DNA from: Bacillus sp. (in: firmicutes)
GTDB lineage: Bacteria > Bacillota > Bacilli > Bacillales > Cytobacillaceae
DNA: 6,703 bases
Assembly: GCA_003457145.1 (NCBI GenBank)
Contig: DMSR01000270.1
Location: forward strand, 1,437 to 8,139
Direction: 5' to 3'
The notes beneath the pieces are model-generated. The model saw only the letters and a list, made by a program, of their open reading frames with translations. It did not search any database and had not been told where the DNA came from. Both the position numbers and the translations under genes were made by a program. Below are positions 5,720 through 6,703 of this stretch, piece after piece (positions within the stretch are counted from its first letter, which is position 1; each line of letters opens with the position of its first letter).

Positions 5720-5748
5720 TTGTAAAAGGCAAAGGATGAATTTATAAT
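5720..5748 (+). promoter_or_regulatory. hom: Sigma-A promoter for hom
   Basis: TTGTAA (5720-5725) and a perfect TATAAT (5743-5748) are separated by the optimal 17 nt. Transcription would begin near 5755, giving a leader of about 53 nt. That leader is too short for a T-box or known riboswitch, and I see no attenuator hairpin in it. Confidence 0.8.
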
Positions 5749-5807
5749 GTCTACTATACATAAACATTTGTTCTTTTAGAGAGGACATAAAGAGAGGGGA
5801 ATAACTT

Positions 5808-6703
5808 ATGAAAGCTATCTCGATTGGACTTTTAGGATTAGGTACAGTTGGCACGGGGGTCGTTAAAATCATTGAAAATCATCAGGATAAACTGATGCAC
5901 CAAGTCGGCTGCCCAGTTGAAGTGAAAAAAATCCTTGTCAAGGATCCAGTTAAGGAAAGAACAGTCAAAGTTGAGCCTTCTCTTCTGACGGTAAATCCGG
6001 AAGACATCTTGAGTAACCCTGAAATCGACGTAGTTATTGAGGTAATGGGCGGGGTTGAAGAGACACGGGAATATTTATTGAAAGCATTAAGGATGAAAAA
6101 GCACGTCGTAACGGCAAATAAGGACTTAATGGCAGTTCACGGTTCAGAGCTTTTGACCGTTGCTTCTGAAAATGGGTGCGATCTCTTTTATGAAGCGAGT
6201 GTAGCAGGTGGCATTCCAATCTTGCGAAGCCTGGCCGATGGCCTTGCTTCAGACAGGATTACAAAAATGATGGGGATTGTGAATGGCACGACGAATTATA
6301 TTTTAACGAAGATGAGCCAGGAAGGACTTGCTTATGAAGCTGTTTTGAAGGATGCCCAAAGGCTTGGCTATGCTGAAGCAAATCCGGCATCCGATGTCGA
6401 AGGACTAGATGCAGCTAGAAAGATGACGATCATGGCAACACTTGGGTTTTCGATGAAGATTGACCTGGATGATGTCAAGGTTAAAGGAATAACCGAGGTG
6501 ACCGAAGAAGATTTGCATTATGGAAAACAGCTTGGATATACAATGAAGCTTCTTGGAATCGCCCACCGCGAAGGAGAGAAGGTCGAGGTAAGCGTCCAGC
6601 CGGCACTATTGCCAGTATCCCACCCATTGGCATCCGTCCATAATGAATATAATGCCGTCTATGTTTATGGTGAGGCAGTAGATGAGACGATGTTTTATGG
6701 TCC
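5808..6703 (+). CDS. hom: Homoserine dehydrogenase, N-terminal 298 codons (runs off window)
   Basis: Homoserine dehydrogenase reduces aspartate semialdehyde to homoserine with NAD(P)H, the step that commits carbon to threonine and methionine. The 298 codons seen are open to the window edge. The N-terminal Rossmann motif is GLLGLGTVG (7-15). Other signatures are ANKDLMA with K105, YEASVAGGIPI (128-138), GIVNGTTNYIL (156-166) and GYAEANPASDVEGLDAARK (187-205), which holds the catalytic acidic residues and K205. Bacillus Hom is about 430 aa with a C-terminal ACT domain, so roughly 130 residues are missing only because the window ends. ATG 5808 has GAGGGG (5794-5799) 8 nt upstream; another purine-rich GAGAGGA lies about 15 nt earlier. 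In B. subtilis thrC and thrB follow hom; whether they do here is outside the window. Confidence 0.95.
   Translation, partial: MKAISIGLLGLGTVGTGVVKIIENHQDKLMHQVGCPVEVKKILVKDPVKERTVKVEPSLLTVNPEDILSNPEIDVVIEVMGGVEETREYLLKALRMKKHVVTANKDLMAVHGSELLTVASENGCDLFYEASVAGGIPILRSLADGLASDRITKMMGIVNGTTNYILTKMSQEGLAYEAVLKDAQRLGYAEANPASDVEGLDAARKMTIMATLGFSMKIDLDDVKVKGITEVTEEDLHYGKQLGYTMKLLGIAHREGEKVEVSVQPALLPVSHPLASVHNEYNAVYVYGEAVDETMFYG

Noticed and set aside
5755..5807. T-box or amino-acid riboswitch in the hom leader
   Set aside because: The leader from the predicted start is only about 53 nt, with no T-box sequence, specifier stem or attenuator.
5579..5872. 97-codon minus-strand frame covering the hom upstream region
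   Set aside because: It would read through the dehydrogenase terminator hairpin, the hom promoter and the hom start; no family resemblance.

Overview
This window looks like a chromosomal segment from an endospore-forming Bacillaceae (Bacillus or a close relative such as Mesobacillus or Neobacillus). The evidence is the moderately AT-rich composition, strong AGGAGG-type ribosome binding sites, TTG/GTG codons near starts, and above all the gene order yutE-yutF-yutG-yutH-hom, which I recognise from memory of Bacillus subtilis. YutH is a spore coat protein, which supports a sporulating organism. No RNA genes, IS elements, CRISPR arrays or phage genes are visible.

Layout. Positions 93-1394 (+) encode a cytosolic degenerate-GGDEF/EAL protein, probably an active cyclic di-GMP phosphodiesterase. 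It is coupled to yutE (1405-1842, +), a DUF86/HEPN-fold protein whose ribosome binding site overlaps the EAL stop codon. A hairpin with a T-run follows. Next is yutF (1963-2727, +), a HAD-IIA phosphatase. It converges on yutG (2779-3285, -), a PgpA-family protein, across a 51-nt gap holding a bidirectional terminator. yutG is divergent from yutH (3501-4508, +) across about 215 nt that may hold a sporulation-type promoter. Then come a D-glycerate/hydroxypyruvate/glyoxylate reductase-type dehydrogenase (4597-5574, +), a good terminator, and the first 298 codons of homoserine dehydrogenase hom (5808 to the window end, +), whose C-terminal ACT region lies outside.

How the parts relate. The EAL-yutE pair is one translationally coupled unit and a possible c-di-GMP signalling operon. 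yutF, yutG and yutH appear to be separate transcription units with metabolic, phospholipid and spore-coat roles. The 2-hydroxyacid dehydrogenase has its own control region: an extended -10, a perfect 9-2-9 palindrome over that -10, and a cre-like site before the ribosome binding site. hom has a near-consensus sigma-A promoter with another cre-like site upstream, and would begin the threonine/methionine branch of aspartate-family synthesis.

Most of the window is conserved Bacillaceae core sequence. I see no clear novel defence or mobile system. The least explained points are the EAL-yutE coupling, the degenerate active sites in YutE and YutH, and the palindromic promoter of the dehydrogenase.
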